A stretch of DNA of 45,009 bases from Gnetum montanum. Its lineage: Eukaryota; Streptophyta; Gnetopsida; Gnetales; Gnetaceae. Made by a program: the position numbers and the translations under genes. The DNA lies in contig MNCI01034009.1 of assembly GCA_015680685.1 (NCBI GenBank), positions 1,182,093 through 1,227,101 on the forward strand. Reading direction: 5' to 3'. The notes under the pieces are model-generated. The model was not told where the DNA came from. It was given only the letters and a program-made list of their open reading frames with translations, and ran no database searches. Shown piece after piece: positions 44,258 through 45,009 of the stretch; position 1 is the first letter of the stretch; each line of letters begins with the position of its first letter.

Positions 44258-44526
44258 TTTACAAGCCTTCTACGATGCCTGTGTATGGAACAATATTGAT
44301 AATGGGTGGCAAAAACTTAAGCTCTTTCCTACGACACTCGTTGGCCAAGCAAAAGTATGGTATAGGTCCTTAAGACCACAATCAATTTGACATTGGCCGA
44401 CAATGGTAGAACTCTTTACTGAACAATATCAAACTTATGCCTGAGTGTCAGCCTTGAGGAGACAAATCCAAGAATGGAAACAAGGGTAACATGAAACCTT
44501 GGACATAGCCTTGGAAAGATACTATT
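44258..44526 (+). pseudogene. gag fragment of a Ty3/gypsy element
   Basis: The frame shows AFYDACVWNNIDNGWQKLK, then FPTTLVGQAKVWYRSL, then MVELFTEQYQTY and RRQIQEWKQG, matching the capsid core of element B gag at about 13680-13910. Three stops interrupt it. It ends abruptly where the next LTR begins, so it was split by that insertion. Its continuation would lie beyond the window. Confidence 0.8.
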
Positions 44527-45009
44527 TGATGAGACCTGAATTGCTCATAGTGTTGGCGGTCGCGTTAAGGCACCCACGATAAGGCACCCACGTTGTATCA
44601 TGGGTCGCGATGTATCATGGGCCGCGATATCGCGTATGCGATGTATCATGGCAATTTCTATAAATAAGAGGCGACTCTCCCTCATTTCCATCCCATTTTT
44701 AGTGTAGCGAAGCTCTGGCAGTTTGATCCCTCCAGAGTTAGAATTTTCCCGTGTCTGCCCGCAGTGTGGTGAATGTGATTGTACGATGTCTTTATTCGAG
44801 TGTGCCGTACTTGGACACGCACATGACCGGCAATAAAGATCGAGATTACTTCATCATTGCAGCATTCACTTAGTTTATTTATTATTATTTATTTCATGTT
44901 ATTTATTGCTTTCATAGCGCGGTGTAAGTACGACTTGACTACGAGCATCTACGGGTGTGTACGGCTAGTTAAGGAATCGGTTACTTATCGCGATTAGTCT
45001 CTCAACCCT
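44527..45009 (+). repeat. LTR (partial at window end), related to element C LTRs
   Basis: It starts TGATGAGACC inside the gag fragment. The U3 holds two copies of AAGGCACCCACG and three of CGATGTATCATGG around one GATATC palindrome. TATAAATA is at 44659-44666. The downstream part (TTATTCGAGTGTGCCGTACT, then AATAAAGATCGAGATTACTT near 44832) is close to the R/U5 of element C. Whether it is a solo LTR or the left end of a full element is outside the window. Confidence 0.85.

Noticed and set aside
1-45009. tRNA or rRNA genes
   Set aside because: No cloverleaf-like or rRNA-like sequence was recognised by eye; a covariance-model scan would be needed to exclude them.

Overview
This is plant nuclear DNA, most likely from a conifer or another large-genome gymnosperm. 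The reasons are one intron-containing plant housekeeping gene, dense nested and heavily decayed retrotransposons whose premature stops are mostly CAA, CAG or CGA turned into TAA, TAG or TGA, and a Penelope-like retroelement with a GIY-YIG endonuclease, a class known in seed plants mainly from conifers. The species cannot be named from the sequence.

Layout. 1-621: truncated minus-strand LTR with GATATC-rich palindromic modules. 761-10638: a complete but dead Ty3/gypsy element on the minus strand (element A: two LTRs, primer-binding site, gag, protease, RT, RNase H, integrase, polypurine tract, near-perfect 5-bp target duplication). 11063-21295: an RTE-type LINE (LINE 1) split by element B (11658-20661), an LTR element without RT that carries two different gag-type ORFs; the target duplication is CAATT and the LINE reading frame resumes exactly. 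21310-21720: Copia-type protease scrap. About 21760-23640: decayed ~200-bp tandem repetition ending near a TATA box. 24150-25964: LINE 2, a relative of LINE 1 with the RT core deleted. 26020-30749: element C, an LTR element with a single gag-like ORF and no pol, inserted (duplication CTATC) in the gag start of element D, whose LTR lies at 30953 to about 31930 on the minus strand. About 31935-33300: the Penelope-like fragment, minus strand.

34480-41965: the one intact gene, a TOM1-like (TOL) VHS-GAT protein with nine coding exons and 681 residues. All splice sites are GT-AG and the exon phases join without a break. It should be an ESCRT-0-like ubiquitin receptor for endosomal sorting. Its 3' flank holds a 127-bp tandem duplication that doubles the AATAAA signal. 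41966-44257 is anonymous AT-rich spacer. 44258-44526 is a gag fragment interrupted by an LTR (44527 to the window end).

The retroelements do not work together as a system; they record successive insertions. The points of most interest are the EN+ Penelope-like element in a plant, the exchange of short palindromic modules just upstream of the TATA box in otherwise related LTRs, the two-gag chimeric element B, and the four-fold 13-residue repeat in the tail of the TOL protein.
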